DNA from: Desulfolucanica intricata
GTDB lineage: Bacteria; Bacillota; Desulfotomaculia; Desulfotomaculales; Desulfofarciminaceae
Direction: 5' to 3'
Assembly (NCBI RefSeq): GCF_001592105.1
Contig: NZ_BCWE01000004.1
Span: forward strand, 62,001-126,000
Length of the DNA: 64,000 nucleotides
Part shown: in pieces, positions 8,759 through 17,519 of the stretch
Numbering within the stretch: position 1 is the stretch's first letter
Layout of the letters: the number at the start of each line of letters is the position of its first letter
The notes under the pieces: generated by a model
Told to the model about the DNA's origin: nothing
The model's database searches: none
Seen by the model: the letters and a program-made list of their open reading frames with translations, nothing else
Position numbers and translations under genes: made by a program

Positions 8759-10636
8759 ATGCCGAACTTTGAAGTTGTAGAAGTTACTACTGATTTTCTA
8801 ATCGTCGGTGGCGGTATGGCAGCATGTGGTGCTGCTGTTGAAGCTTCCTATTGGGCAAAGAAACATGGTGTTAAGGTTACCTTAGTTGATAAAGCAGCTA
8901 TGGACAGAAGTGGTGCTGTTGCCATGGGTCTGTCAGCTATTAACGAATACATTGGTTATGGCAAGGGTAAAAATACCCTTCAGGATTATGTAGAATATGT
9001 TAAAAAGGACTTAATGGGTATCGCTCGTGACGACTTAGTTTATAACATTGCCCGCCACGTTGACAGCTCCGTTCACCTGTTTGAAAAGTGGGGCCTCCCC
9101 ATTTGGAAAACTGAAGATGGTGAGTATGTAAACGAAGGTCGCTGGCAAATCATGATTAACGGTGAATCTTATAAGATCATCGTAGCTGAAGCTGCTAAGA
9201 ATGCACTCGGCACTGATAATATATATGAGCGTGTATTTATTGTTGAGCCTCTCTTAGACGGTGACAGAATTGCCGGTGCTGTTGGTTTCAGCACCCGTGA
9301 AGAAAAAATTTATGTATTCAAGGCTAAAGCTGTTCTGGCTTGCATGGGTGGTGCAGTTGGTGTATTCAAGCCGCGTTCCACTGGTGAAGGTCTTGGACGT
9401 TCCTGGTATCCTCCGTTCAGTACCGGTTCCAGCACCTATTTCACACTGAAGGCCGGCGCTGAGCAGACTTGTCAGGAAATCAGATTTATTCCTGTACGTT
9501 TTAAAGATGGTTATGGCCCGGTTGGTGCTTGGTTCCTGCTCTTCAAATCCAGAGCAACCAACGCTTTTGGCGAGAACTATATGGAAACCAACAGAGCCGT
9601 GTTAGCTGACTATGCTCCGTATGGTGACACCAAGCCTATCCCGGCTAACCTGAGAAACTACTTAGGTATGCTTGATGAAAGCGCAGGTAAAGGGCCTCTC
9701 TTCATGAGAACAGAAGAAGCTATTGCTAACCTTGCTGCTGCATATAAAGATGACCCGAAAGCTTTCAAGAAGAAAATGAAAGAATTAGAAGCAGAAGCTT
9801 GGGAAGACTTCCTTGATATGACTATTTCACAGGCTATGCTGTGGGCAGCAACCAACACTGCTCCGGAAGAAAAATCCTCTGAGATTGCTGCCGCTGAGCC
9901 TTACTTCATCGGTTCACACTCCGGTGGTTCCGGATGCTGGGTATCCGGTCCTGCTGACGTAGCTCCGGCTGAGTATCAGTGGGGTTACACCAATATGACA
10001 ACTGTTAAAGGATTGTTTGCTGCTGGTGATGCTTCCGGTGCTTCCAGCCATAAGTTCTCCTCCGGTTCACACGCTGAAGGTAGAATTGCCGGTAAAGCTG
10101 CTGTACGTTTCTGCGTAGAAAATCCTGATCAGCCGAATGTTGATCCTGCAGTTGTAGAAGAGATCAAAGCTAAGATACTTAAGCCGATGGAAGTATATGA
10201 AGCTAATAAAGGCTTTACCACTGATGATGAAATTAACCCGAATTATATTTGGCCGAAACAGTATATGTTCAGACTCCAGAAGATGATGGACGAATATGTT
10301 GGCGGTGTTACAGCTAACTTCAGTACCAGTAAAGCTAAATTAGAAAAAGCTTTGGAACTGCTTGCCTTCTTAAAAGAAGACTCAGAAAAACTTGCTGCCA
10401 GAAACCTGCACGAGCTTATGAGATGTTGGGAGAATATTCACAGAACATGGCAGGCTGAAGTACACATTCGTACAGTGCTGTTCCGTGAAGAAACAAGATT
10501 CCCCGGCTACTACTTCAGAGCAGATCTTCCGAAGATTGATAATGAAAACTGGAAGTGCTTCTGTAACTGTAAGTATGATCCCAATACCGGCGAGTGGAGC
10601 TTGCGTAAGGTTCCCATTATTGAATTGGAATTTTAA
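8759..10636 (+). CDS. aprA: adenylylsulfate reductase alpha subunit
   Basis: Catalytic FAD subunit of dissimilatory APS reductase (APS to sulfite plus AMP). The dinucleotide-binding motif IVGGGMAACGAAVEA lies near residue 17. Other family blocks include NEGRWQIMINGESYK, the FKPRSTGEGLGRSWYPPFSTGS segment, and the late FSSGSHAEGRIAGKAA motif. The start is ATG 8759, because GAGGAGG at 8744-8750 is 8 bases away; an upstream ATG at 8735 precedes that site and has none of its own. This gives 625 residues. Codon use is biased toward frequent codons, as expected for a highly expressed gene. Confidence 0.97.
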   Translation: MPNFEVVEVTTDFLIVGGGMAACGAAVEASYWAKKHGVKVTLVDKAAMDRSGAVAMGLSAINEYIGYGKGKNTLQDYVEYVKKDLMGIARDDLVYNIARHVDSSVHLFEKWGLPIWKTEDGEYVNEGRWQIMINGESYKIIVAEAAKNALGTDNIYERVFIVEPLLDGDRIAGAVGFSTREEKIYVFKAKAVLACMGGAVGVFKPRSTGEGLGRSWYPPFSTGSSTYFTLKAGAEQTCQEIRFIPVRFKDGYGPVGAWFLLFKSRATNAFGENYMETNRAVLADYAPYGDTKPIPANLRNYLGMLDESAGKGPLFMRTEEAIANLAAAYKDDPKAFKKKMKELEAEAWEDFLDMTISQAMLWAATNTAPEEKSSEIAAAEPYFIGSHSGGSGCWVSGPADVAPAEYQWGYTNMTTVKGLFAAGDASGASSHKFSSGSHAEGRIAGKAAVRFCVENPDQPNVDPAVVEEIKAKILKPMEVYEANKGFTTDDEINPNYIWPKQYMFRLQKMMDEYVGGVTANFSTSKAKLEKALELLAFLKEDSEKLAARNLHELMRCWENIHRTWQAEVHIRTVLFREETRFPGYYFRADLPKIDNENWKCFCNCKYDPNTGEWSLRKVPIIELEF

Positions 10637-10699
10637 TTAGAGTTAATACATCCTGGACGACTTATGTAACTGTTTGAAAGATGCCAACCACGGCGTTGT

Positions 10700-10738
10700 G
10701 GGGTTCGTGGCCGTCGGTGGTCACGGACCCCCTTTCAA
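10700..10738 (+). terminator. terminator-like hairpin after aprA
   Basis: Thirteen-base stem with two wobble pairs (10700-10712 with 10719-10731) followed by the T-rich CTTTCAATCTCTTT. It would partly or fully end the aprBA transcript before qmoA. Confidence 0.65.
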
Positions 10739-10827
10739 TCTCTTTAAAATATATGATTAATCGGTCTGTTCGAGTTCTGCTTGTTGAGACTGGGCGGAAT
10801 ACATTGAGTGTTATTACCCTGTTTTTC

Positions 10828-10858
10828 CAGGCGTCCTAACAGGCGCCTGTCATTTTTT
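10828..10858 (+). terminator. second terminator between aprA and qmoA
   Basis: CAGGCG at 10828-10833 pairs with CGCCTG at 10844-10849, then TCATTTTTTT. The 3' arm lies within the palindrome ACAGGCGCCTGT, so an alternative fold is possible, as in an attenuator. It lies 93 bases before the qmoA start. Confidence 0.7.
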
Positions 10859-10950
10859 TAGGAAATGTAAAATTTTGTGTTAGCCTGGAAGTGAAATACC
10901 TACCCGATGTTCAGTTAGAAGAATGAATTGACATGGAAATGGGTGATAAA

Positions 10951-12198
10951 ATGACAAATAAAAGTATATTAGTAGTTGGTGGGGGCATTAGTGGGCTAAC
11001 TACTGCTGTCGAAGCTGCTGAAGTGGGTTATCAAGTTTATATTGTTGAAAAGAACCCGTATTTAGGCGGTAAAGTAGCCCAAATTAATCAATATTTTCCA
11101 AAGTTATGTCCACCGAATTGTGGCTTAGAAATTAACTTCCAAAGGATTAAGAAGAACCCCAATATTAAGTTTTTTACCCTGGCGGAAGTTGAGAAAGTTT
11201 CCGGACAGGAAGGTGACTTTACTGTTTCGGTTAAGCAAAATCCTCGTTATATAAATGATAACTGTACCGGCTGTGGTAAGTGTAGTGATGAATGTCCTGC
11301 AGAAAGGAGTAATCCTTTTAATTACGGTTTGGACAAGACAAAGGCTGTTTATTTACCGCACGAGTTTGCATTTCCTATGCAGTATGTTATAGATCCTGAA
11401 GCGTGTGCCGGTAATGGCTGTACTAAATGTGCCGATGCCTGCACATATAATGCTATAGATTTAAGTATGGAAGCAAAAACAATTGAATTAAATGTTGGTG
11501 CTATAGTAGTGGCAACTGGTTGGAATTCGTATGATGTTACAAAACTTAGTTACTATGGTGGCGGAAAATATGCCAATGTAATAACCAATACTGTAATGGA
11601 AAGAATGGCAGCTGTTAACGGTCCCACACAGGGAAAAATTGTTCGTCCGTCAGATGGTAAAGAAATTAGTAACATTGCTTTTATTCAGTGTGCAGGTTCA
11701 AGAGATGAAAACCACTTGAGCTGCTGTTCGACAGTTTGCTGTATGGCATCTTTGAAGCAAGCAACCTATGTTCGGGAGCAATATCCTGATGCCAAAATCA
11801 GCATCTTCTATATTGATATCAGAACTCGCGGCAAGCATGAGGATTTCTTTAATAAAGTCCAAGATGAGACAAATATTACCCTGATAAAAGGTAAAGCCGG
11901 TGAATTAATTGAAGATCCGGAAACTAAAGATATTACTGTAATAGCTGAAGATCAAATGTCCCAGCGGTTATTACAGGAAAAATTTGATCTGGTTGTTTTG
12001 GCTACAGGAATGGCTCCGGCAACAGCCGAAACTAAGCTTCCTTTTGAAATTGATTATGATCAAGATGGTTTTGTAGCCTCAAATACACCTGGAATCTATG
12101 GCGCCGGTTGCGTAAAGAGTCCTATGGATGTTTCCTCATCCGTTAAAGATGCTACCGCTACAGCGCTCAAGGCTATACAATCTACGGTGAGGGGGTAG
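10951..12198 (+). CDS. qmoA: quinone-interacting membrane-bound oxidoreductase subunit A
   Basis: HdrA-like flavoprotein of the Qmo complex, which links the quinone pool or other donors to AprBA. Residues 5-35 form an FAD-binding VGGGISG motif; CPPNCGLEI follows near residue 50. The 4Fe-4S motifs CTGCGKCSDECP (about 106) and CAGNGCTKCADAC (about 150) are visible. IQCAGSRDENHLSCCSTVCC near residue 250 is the HdrA signature. The ATG at 10951 has GGTGAT 5 bases upstream and gives the usual MTNKSILVVGGG start (415 residues); earlier ATGs lack a site. Only 4 bases separate it from qmoB. Confidence 0.93.
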   Translation: MTNKSILVVGGGISGLTTAVEAAEVGYQVYIVEKNPYLGGKVAQINQYFPKLCPPNCGLEINFQRIKKNPNIKFFTLAEVEKVSGQEGDFTVSVKQNPRYINDNCTGCGKCSDECPAERSNPFNYGLDKTKAVYLPHEFAFPMQYVIDPEACAGNGCTKCADACTYNAIDLSMEAKTIELNVGAIVVATGWNSYDVTKLSYYGGGKYANVITNTVMERMAAVNGPTQGKIVRPSDGKEISNIAFIQCAGSRDENHLSCCSTVCCMASLKQATYVREQYPDAKISIFYIDIRTRGKHEDFFNKVQDETNITLIKGKAGELIEDPETKDITVIAEDQMSQRLLQEKFDLVVLATGMAPATAETKLPFEIDYDQDGFVASNTPGIYGAGCVKSPMDVSSSVKDATATALKAIQSTVRG

Positions 12199-12202
12199 CA
12201 AA

Positions 12203-14428
12203 ATGACTAAAAAAATTGGTGCATATATCTGTACTGGTTGTGGTATTGGTGAAGCGCTGGACATTGATGCCCTGACCAAGGTTGCTTCTAAAGAATATAA
12301 AGCCGATGTTTGTAAAACTCACTCCTTCCTATGCGGTCAAGAGGGAGTAGATATAATTAATAAAGATATTACCGGCGAGGGCGTTAATACTGTTGTTATC
12401 GCCGGTTGTTCCTCCCGTGTGAAATATGATGTATTTAATTTCGGGCCTGAAGTTTTGGTTGAACGGGTTAATTTAAGAGAGCAAGTTGTATGGACTCATC
12501 CTGCAGATGACGAAGATACAACTATGCTGGCTGAAGATTACCTGCGAATGGGGATGGTTAAGGCTAAGGCAGCTGAAATTCCAACTCCCTATGTATTGGA
12601 TGAACCATCAAAAGATATATTGGTAATCGGCGGCGGCTTAACCGGTATGACTTCTGCTATTGAGGCAGCTAAGGCAGGATACCGGGTTGTACTGGTAGAA
12701 AAAGAGTCTGAATTAGGTGGTTGGATGGCCGGGCTTTATAAGCAGGCACCATTAAAACAACCATTTAATAATATAGAAGAAAACTGTATAGAGGCATTGG
12801 CTGCTGAGGTTCAGAGTAATTCAAATATTAAAGTTTATACTTCGGCTAAGGTTGCTAAGACTGCCGGTGGTCCAGGTATGTTCGATATTACGATTGAGCA
12901 AAATGGCAATGAAGTAGCTGAGAGAGTAGGTTCTATCATCCTTGCTACGGGTGCTGTTCCGTATGATGCATCTAATCTGGGACACCTTGGTTTTGGTAAG
13001 TGCCAAAATGTTATTACACAGGCTCAGTTTGAAGAATTGGCTAAAAAAGGTGCCATTGCTCGCCCCTCAGACGGTAAAGAAGTTGAGCGGGTTGCATTTA
13101 TTCAGTGTGCCGGCTCCAGGGATCCCGAGCATTTACCATATTGTTCAGCAGCCTGCTGTATCGAGTCATTAAAACAGACTGCTTATTTAAAAGAGTTGAA
13201 TCCGGAAGCGCAAGCACTGGTATTCTATAAAGATATTCGTTCATCCGGTCAGTATGAGCATCTTTATAAAAAGGTACAAGAAGACGGAGTTATTTTTATA
13301 AAGTCTGAAGTTACCGGCATAACTGAAGATGACAGTAATAATTTAGTAATAGAAGCGGATGATGTAATACTGGGCGAAAAAATTATTGCTGAAGAAATTG
13401 ACCTGGTTGTTCTGGCAAACGGTATGGTTCCGTCAACTGCTAATGTGGTTCAGCCTGTGGTTGCCGCATCAGATGATGATAAACAAGAGGCAGAAGCTGA
13501 AGCAGCAGTGGCAGTTGAAAAGGATACAATCTTAAATCTGGCGTACAGGCAGGGCCCGGAGCTGCCGAATTTAAAATATGGTTTTCCTGATTCTCACTTT
13601 ATTTGTTTCCCGTACGAGACTCGCAGAACCGGTATCTATGCTGCAGGTAGTGTAAGAGCGCCGATGGATCTTTGTGCAACAGTTGAGGATGCTACAGGTG
13701 CTGCCTTGAAAGCTATTCAATGTGTAGAGGCAACTGCTGTCGGTGCTGCTGTTCACCCGAGAGCAATGGATATGTCATATCCTGAATTTAACATGAATCG
13801 TTGCACCCAGTGTAAGAGATGCACAGAAGAGTGCCCCTTCGGAGCTATTAATGAAGACGATAAGTCCAATCCGCTTCCGAATCCGACACGTTGCAGAAGA
13901 TGTGGTACTTGTATGGGAGCATGTCCGGAAAGAATTATCTCCTTTAAGAACTATTCTGTACCAATGATTGGTAACATGATTAAGGCCATTGAGGTACCTG
14001 AAGAACTTGAAGAAAAACCGAGAATTTTAATTTTTGCTTGTGAAAACGATGCTGTACCTGCTATTGATATGGCTGGAATTAGTCGCTTGAATTATAATGC
14101 TTGGGTACGGGTTATACCCTTAAGGTGTCTTGGCTCCCTGAACCTGGTATGGATAGCAGATGCTATGTCAGGTGGTTTTGACGGTATTCTTCTCTTAGGT
14201 TGTAAGCATGGAGATGATTATCAGTGTCACTTTATGAAAGGCAGTGAACTGGCAGAAATACGTTTATCTAAGGTATCAGAGACCTTGGACAGACTTGGTC
14301 TGGAGTCTGAGCGGGTACGGTTTAGAGTTGTTAATATTATGGAGTACAAAGATATTCCTAAGATCATTGACGAATTTGCTGAAGATCTTGAAGAGTTTGG
14401 GCCAAACCCAATGAAAGATTTTGCGTAA
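12203..14428 (+). CDS. qmoB: quinone-interacting membrane-bound oxidoreductase subunit B
   Basis: Large HdrA-type subunit with a fused MvhD-like domain (741 residues). An N-terminal HdrA segment with CTGCGIG and AGCSSRVKYDVF is followed by an FAD site IGGGLTGMTSAIEAA near residue 145 and the repeated IQCAGSRDPEHLPYCSAACC signature near 300. Two ferredoxin motifs, CTQCKRCTEECP and CRRCGTCMGACP, sit at about 535-575. The C-terminal 150 residues resemble the MvhD/HdrE delta subunit with LLGCKHGDDYQC. In Qmo complexes this subunit, with QmoA, transfers electrons toward AprBA. It is translationally close to qmoA and followed by hdrCB. Confidence 0.93.
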   Translation: MTKKIGAYICTGCGIGEALDIDALTKVASKEYKADVCKTHSFLCGQEGVDIINKDITGEGVNTVVIAGCSSRVKYDVFNFGPEVLVERVNLREQVVWTHPADDEDTTMLAEDYLRMGMVKAKAAEIPTPYVLDEPSKDILVIGGGLTGMTSAIEAAKAGYRVVLVEKESELGGWMAGLYKQAPLKQPFNNIEENCIEALAAEVQSNSNIKVYTSAKVAKTAGGPGMFDITIEQNGNEVAERVGSIILATGAVPYDASNLGHLGFGKCQNVITQAQFEELAKKGAIARPSDGKEVERVAFIQCAGSRDPEHLPYCSAACCIESLKQTAYLKELNPEAQALVFYKDIRSSGQYEHLYKKVQEDGVIFIKSEVTGITEDDSNNLVIEADDVILGEKIIAEEIDLVVLANGMVPSTANVVQPVVAASDDDKQEAEAEAAVAVEKDTILNLAYRQGPELPNLKYGFPDSHFICFPYETRRTGIYAAGSVRAPMDLCATVEDATGAALKAIQCVEATAVGAAVHPRAMDMSYPEFNMNRCTQCKRCTEECPFGAINEDDKSNPLPNPTRCRRCGTCMGACPERIISFKNYSVPMIGNMIKAIEVPEELEEKPRILIFACENDAVPAIDMAGISRLNYNAWVRVIPLRCLGSLNLVWIADAMSGGFDGILLLGCKHGDDYQCHFMKGSELAEIRLSKVSETLDRLGLESERVRFRVVNIMEYKDIPKIIDEFAEDLEEFGPNPMKDFA

Positions 14429-14438
14429 TAACACTCAC

Positions 14439-14482
14439 AATGGTAAAAGGACGGCGCGTTTAAGCCCGTCCTTGAAACCATT
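14439..14482 (+). promoter_or_regulatory. intergenic hairpin between qmoB and hdrC
   Basis: AAGGACGG at 14447-14454 pairs with CCGTCCTT at 14466-14473, and outer AATGGT/ACCATT arms extend it. There is no T-run, so it looks more like an mRNA-processing or stability stem than a terminator. Confidence 0.5.
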
Positions 14483-14509
14483 AATACGAGTGGAAAGGAG
14501 CCATAGGAG

Positions 14510-15118
14510 ATGACAGAAGATTGCAACATTTCTAACACTTCCTCTCAGCCTTTAAAATACGACCTGAAGTTTCTTCGTGAGGTTCGTTCTTTGGAAAACG
14601 GAGCATATGTAACGGTTTGTATGCAGTGTGGTATGTGTGCTGTTTCATGTGCAACACGTGAGTTAATGGACTACTCACCGCGCAGGTTATTTAATTTAGT
14701 GAAGCTGGGTAAAAAAGAGGAAGTAATGAATGCTAATACAATGTGGATGTGTACTTCTTGCTTGACCTGTAAAGCACGTTGTCCACGGGGTATTCCTCTG
14801 GTTGATGTAATGCATGATTTTAAGATGCTGGCTATTCGCCAGGGTTATGTGAGTTATCCACAGGCAGCCTTTTACCAGTCTTTCTGGGAAGAAGTAAAAA
14901 CCAGGGGACGGGTTTTTGAAGGTGGAATCATGGCCCGTTATGCCTTAAAGCGCGGATTTGGTGAGATTAAGAAATTATTTGCGATGAAAGATATGGGTAT
15001 GGATATGCTTTATCACGGGCGTATGCCGTTAATGCCACCGGCAAAAATTAAGGGATTAAAAGATCTGCAGAAGATTATTGAGCGTGCCCAGGTTCTGATG
15101 CGGAAGGAGGCTAAGTGA
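14510..15118 (+). CDS. hdrC: heterodisulfide reductase subunit C-like protein (QmoC replacement)
   Basis: Soluble iron-sulfur protein of 202 residues with two [4Fe-4S] motifs, CMQCGMCAVSC (residues 37-47) and CTSCLTCKARCP (about 81-92), as in HdrC. In Gram-negative sulfate reducers QmoC fuses such a domain to a membrane cytochrome b. Here there is no membrane segment, and an HdrB-type partner follows, the form known in Gram-positive sulfate reducers. It probably accepts or donates electrons for QmoAB and AprBA. Its stop overlaps the next start by one base. Confidence 0.88.
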   Translation: MTEDCNISNTSSQPLKYDLKFLREVRSLENGAYVTVCMQCGMCAVSCATRELMDYSPRRLFNLVKLGKKEEVMNANTMWMCTSCLTCKARCPRGIPLVDVMHDFKMLAIRQGYVSYPQAAFYQSFWEEVKTRGRVFEGGIMARYALKRGFGEIKKLFAMKDMGMDMLYHGRMPLMPPAKIKGLKDLQKIIERAQVLMRKEAK

Positions 15119-16005
15119 TGCAGTACAGTTTTTATCCGGGATGTTCATTAGAAGCAACGGCTGTTCATTATTTAAAGTCTCTTGAGCCTGTTCTTGAAGC
15201 TCTTGATATTCAAATTGAGGAGATTCCTGATTGGAACTGTTGTGGTGCTACTGTTGCTTCCGGAGTGGTTGGTGATTTTACACAGCAAGCAATAACCGGA
15301 CGTAACTTGGCCATAGCGGAACAAAAGGGAAATGATATATTGGTTGCATGCAGTTCCTGTTATCTTAGCTTAGCTACTACGAATAAACGCTTTAGAGAAG
15401 ATGAACATTTTCGTAATCTGGCTAACGAAGCGCTGGGTGCAGCCGGTCTAAAATATAATGGTACACTGCGAGTGCGTCAAATACTGGAAGCATTAATTAA
15501 TGATGTCGGGTTAGAAAAAATTAGTAAGCGAGTAGAGAAGCCGTTAACCGGATTGAAAGTTGCCGGATATACGGGTTGTCAGACACCCCGTGCCATACCG
15601 TGGGAATTTGAGGACCCGGAAAACCCTCATATGTTAGATAAAATAATTGAGGCTTTAGGGGCTACATTGGTTCCGTTTCCCATGAAAGCCAAGTGCTGTG
15701 GTAGCTCGCAAGCAGTAGCTCAACCTGATATAGTGCTGGATTGCTGCCGCGATATTATTCAGTGCGCTGTAAATAATGAAGCTGATTTAATTGTTACTCC
15801 TTGTCCTATGTGTCAGATGAACTTAGATGCCTATCAGGGGATGGTTAATCAAAAGCATGGTACAAACTTCGAAACACCTATTCTCTTCATTACTCAGTTA
15901 ATGGGTATTGCTTTTGGGCTTCCTGCTCCAAAGTGGGCACTTAAGTACAATATTGTTTCACCTGAAAAAGTAATAGCTCCACTGTTACGGAAATTAGGAG
16001 CGTAA
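15118..16005 (+). CDS. hdrB: heterodisulfide reductase subunit B-like protein
   Basis: Cytoplasmic protein of 295 residues with two cysteine-rich CCG domains. The first has YPGCS (residue 5), NCCGAT near 42 and CSSCY near 80; the second has TGCQ near 155, CCGSS near 195 and CPMCQMN near 228. In HdrB these bind non-cubane iron-sulfur clusters that reduce disulfides; the substrate here is unknown. A GTG at 15115 is possible, but ATG 15118 overlaps the hdrC stop and has GGAGG 7 bases upstream. With HdrC it completes the soluble end of the Qmo module. Confidence 0.9.
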   Translation: MQYSFYPGCSLEATAVHYLKSLEPVLEALDIQIEEIPDWNCCGATVASGVVGDFTQQAITGRNLAIAEQKGNDILVACSSCYLSLATTNKRFREDEHFRNLANEALGAAGLKYNGTLRVRQILEALINDVGLEKISKRVEKPLTGLKVAGYTGCQTPRAIPWEFEDPENPHMLDKIIEALGATLVPFPMKAKCCGSSQAVAQPDIVLDCCRDIIQCAVNNEADLIVTPCPMCQMNLDAYQGMVNQKHGTNFETPILFITQLMGIAFGLPAPKWALKYNIVSPEKVIAPLLRKLGA

Positions 16006-16420
16006 CAACAGAGCGCAAAAAAATTAACAGATAAAGACCATAGACAAATATACAAATTATATATGCAAATTCTATACCAATGTTGTAAGAATTATAAATA
16101 TGCTTAAATCCTTGAATTAAGCGTACATCTGAGGGAATGAATTATATATATTATTTGTGTGATGTGACTGTCGTTGACAATAAATGAAATATATTTTGTT
16201 ATATTAGTTAAGTAATAAATAAAATAATACTGTCACATCGGTATACACATTGTATATAAGTTTACAGGTATGTGTAGATTACTAAGAAAAACTTCTTACC
16301 GGTTATTGGGTAAGAAGTTTTTTTACATTGTATGTATTTTACAAATATAAACAGCCCATAACAGGGCTGTATAAAAGTTACGTTTTTAATGAGGCAGGTA
16401 GGTAAATCAGGTAGGTAAAT
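16006..16420 (+). terminator. terminator region closing the sulfate-reduction operon
   Basis: The gap holds a 12-base stem (16289-16300 with 16309-16320) with a seven-T tail, a clear rho-independent terminator. Upstream, GATGTGAC at 16161-16168 and GTCACATC at 16232-16239 form an exact inverted repeat 63 bases apart of unknown role. A third hairpin, ACAGCCC/GGGCTGT at 16351-16370, reads as a terminator for the minus-strand gene to its right. No gene was seen. Confidence 0.7.
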
Positions 16421-16672
16421 TTAAGATATCTTTTGAATTTTAGCCTGAGTTTCTTGTTGCTTTAATTCTTTTTTCATTGATTCTTCCGCGTAATCAGTTG
16501 AAATCATGTAGAGGTTAACCCAAAGGTCGTGTTCATTTGACTTTCCTTCCAGTTCCCTGTAAAGATCTTTAAATTTTTTTGCTACCCGGTCTTTAAAAGA
16601 TGAAAATTCTACCAAAACATCAAGAACATCTTTTTGATTATAGGATGTTCCTTCCCGTAATATCTTGGCCAA
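16421..16672 (-). CDS. small helical hypothetical protein
   Basis: Not recognised. Eighty-three residues, rich in lysine and glutamate, predicted mostly helical, with a charged KKELKQQETQAKIQK tail and no signal or membrane segment. Translation starts at TTG, with AAGGGGGTGA about 6 bases upstream, so it is a convincing small gene. It lies downstream of the glutamine-rich gene on the same strand, with a hairpin between them. Confidence 0.7.
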   Translation of the reverse strand: MAKILREGTSYNQKDVLDVLVEFSSFKDRVAKKFKDLYRELEGKSNEHDLWVNLYMISTDYAEESMKKELKQQETQAKIQKIS

Positions 16673-16793
16673 GGTTTCACCCCCTTTGTGCTTGTCCCTT
16701 TATACCTATATTATAGTATTAAAGCCAATATATGTTAAGGGGTGTATATTGTCTAAAAACTATTTCTTTTGTTTTAATATGCAAAATAATAGA

Positions 16794-16814
16794 GGGGGTC
16801 AAAAGGTGACCCCC
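16794..16814 (-). terminator. terminator after the glutamine-rich gene
   Basis: GGGGGTCA/TGACCCCC stem; on the minus strand it is followed by the moderately T-rich TCTATTATTTTG. Confidence 0.55.
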
Positions 16815-16822
16815 GATTTCAC

Positions 16823-17389
16823 TTAAAATTGTCTGTTTTGGGTATAGCCTTGATTACCTGCAAATCCTCCGGTATAAGAACCGAACTGCTGAGGTTGAAA
16901 CTGCTGCTGCTGCAAGAAGTTTTGATATTGTGAAGATTGCTGATGCGGTTGAGCTAAGTAGCTACCAAATTGCTGGGTGGTTGATCTTCCAGGTTGTTGT
17001 GCGATATAGCTGCTATAATTAGATACGTAAGGTTGGTAGCCATATTGTTGGGTTCCAATTTGTGAACCGGTTCCGAATCCTGGTGCTCCGGTACCTAATT
17101 GCTGAGTAAATTGGTTTTGCTGTGTGCCAAAATATCCTGATTGGGACATCTGGCTGGAAATTTGTTGAGCCATACTGCTAATTTGGTTCATGTTTTGACT
17201 TAAGCTGTTGCACATTTGTTGAATGCGCTGTAATTGTTGTGTTGCGTTAACTTCATTTTGTTGCATGCGTTGTAGTTGTGAAGTATTGTTCTGTTCTACT
17301 TGCTGTAGTTGACTCGCCATTTGCTGAATATTGTTTAGATCTTGACGTAACTGCTGAATTTGATTTTGAAGTTGTTGAATTTGGATCAT
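16823..17389 (-). CDS. glutamine-rich coiled-coil protein, spore-coat-like
   Basis: Unrecognised protein of 188 residues. Residues 1-85 are a glutamine-rich coiled coil (IQQLQNQIQQL, LQRIQQM repeats). Residues 85-188 are low-complexity Q, G, Y, F and S, like spore-coat or prion-like domains. There is no signal peptide and a single cysteine. AAGGAGG lies 7 bases before the ATG, so it is a real gene. Glutamine-rich coiled-coil proteins are frequent in the coats of spore-forming Firmicutes, so a spore surface role is plausible, but this is inference from composition alone. Confidence 0.75.
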   Translation of the reverse strand: MIQIQQLQNQIQQLRQDLNNIQQMASQLQQVEQNNTSQLQRMQQNEVNATQQLQRIQQMCNSLSQNMNQISSMAQQISSQMSQSGYFGTQQNQFTQQLGTGAPGFGTGSQIGTQQYGYQPYVSNYSSYIAQQPGRSTTQQFGSYLAQPHQQSSQYQNFLQQQQFQPQQFGSYTGGFAGNQGYTQNRQF

Positions 17390-17519
17390 TGATTTGCCTC
17401 CTTATTGAAAATTGAAATATGTAGGCAATTAAGCCTTTAGTGTAGTATTTTCCTTCTTTATTAAGAGTTATAAGTCAAAACACGTGTTATTTATAAGTAA
17501 TTAAGGTATAAAATGTAAA

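Noticed and set aside
16174-16205. TTGACA and TATATT after hdrB as a promoter
   Set aside because: Spacing is 20 bases, longer than normal, and no gene lies downstream before the terminator.
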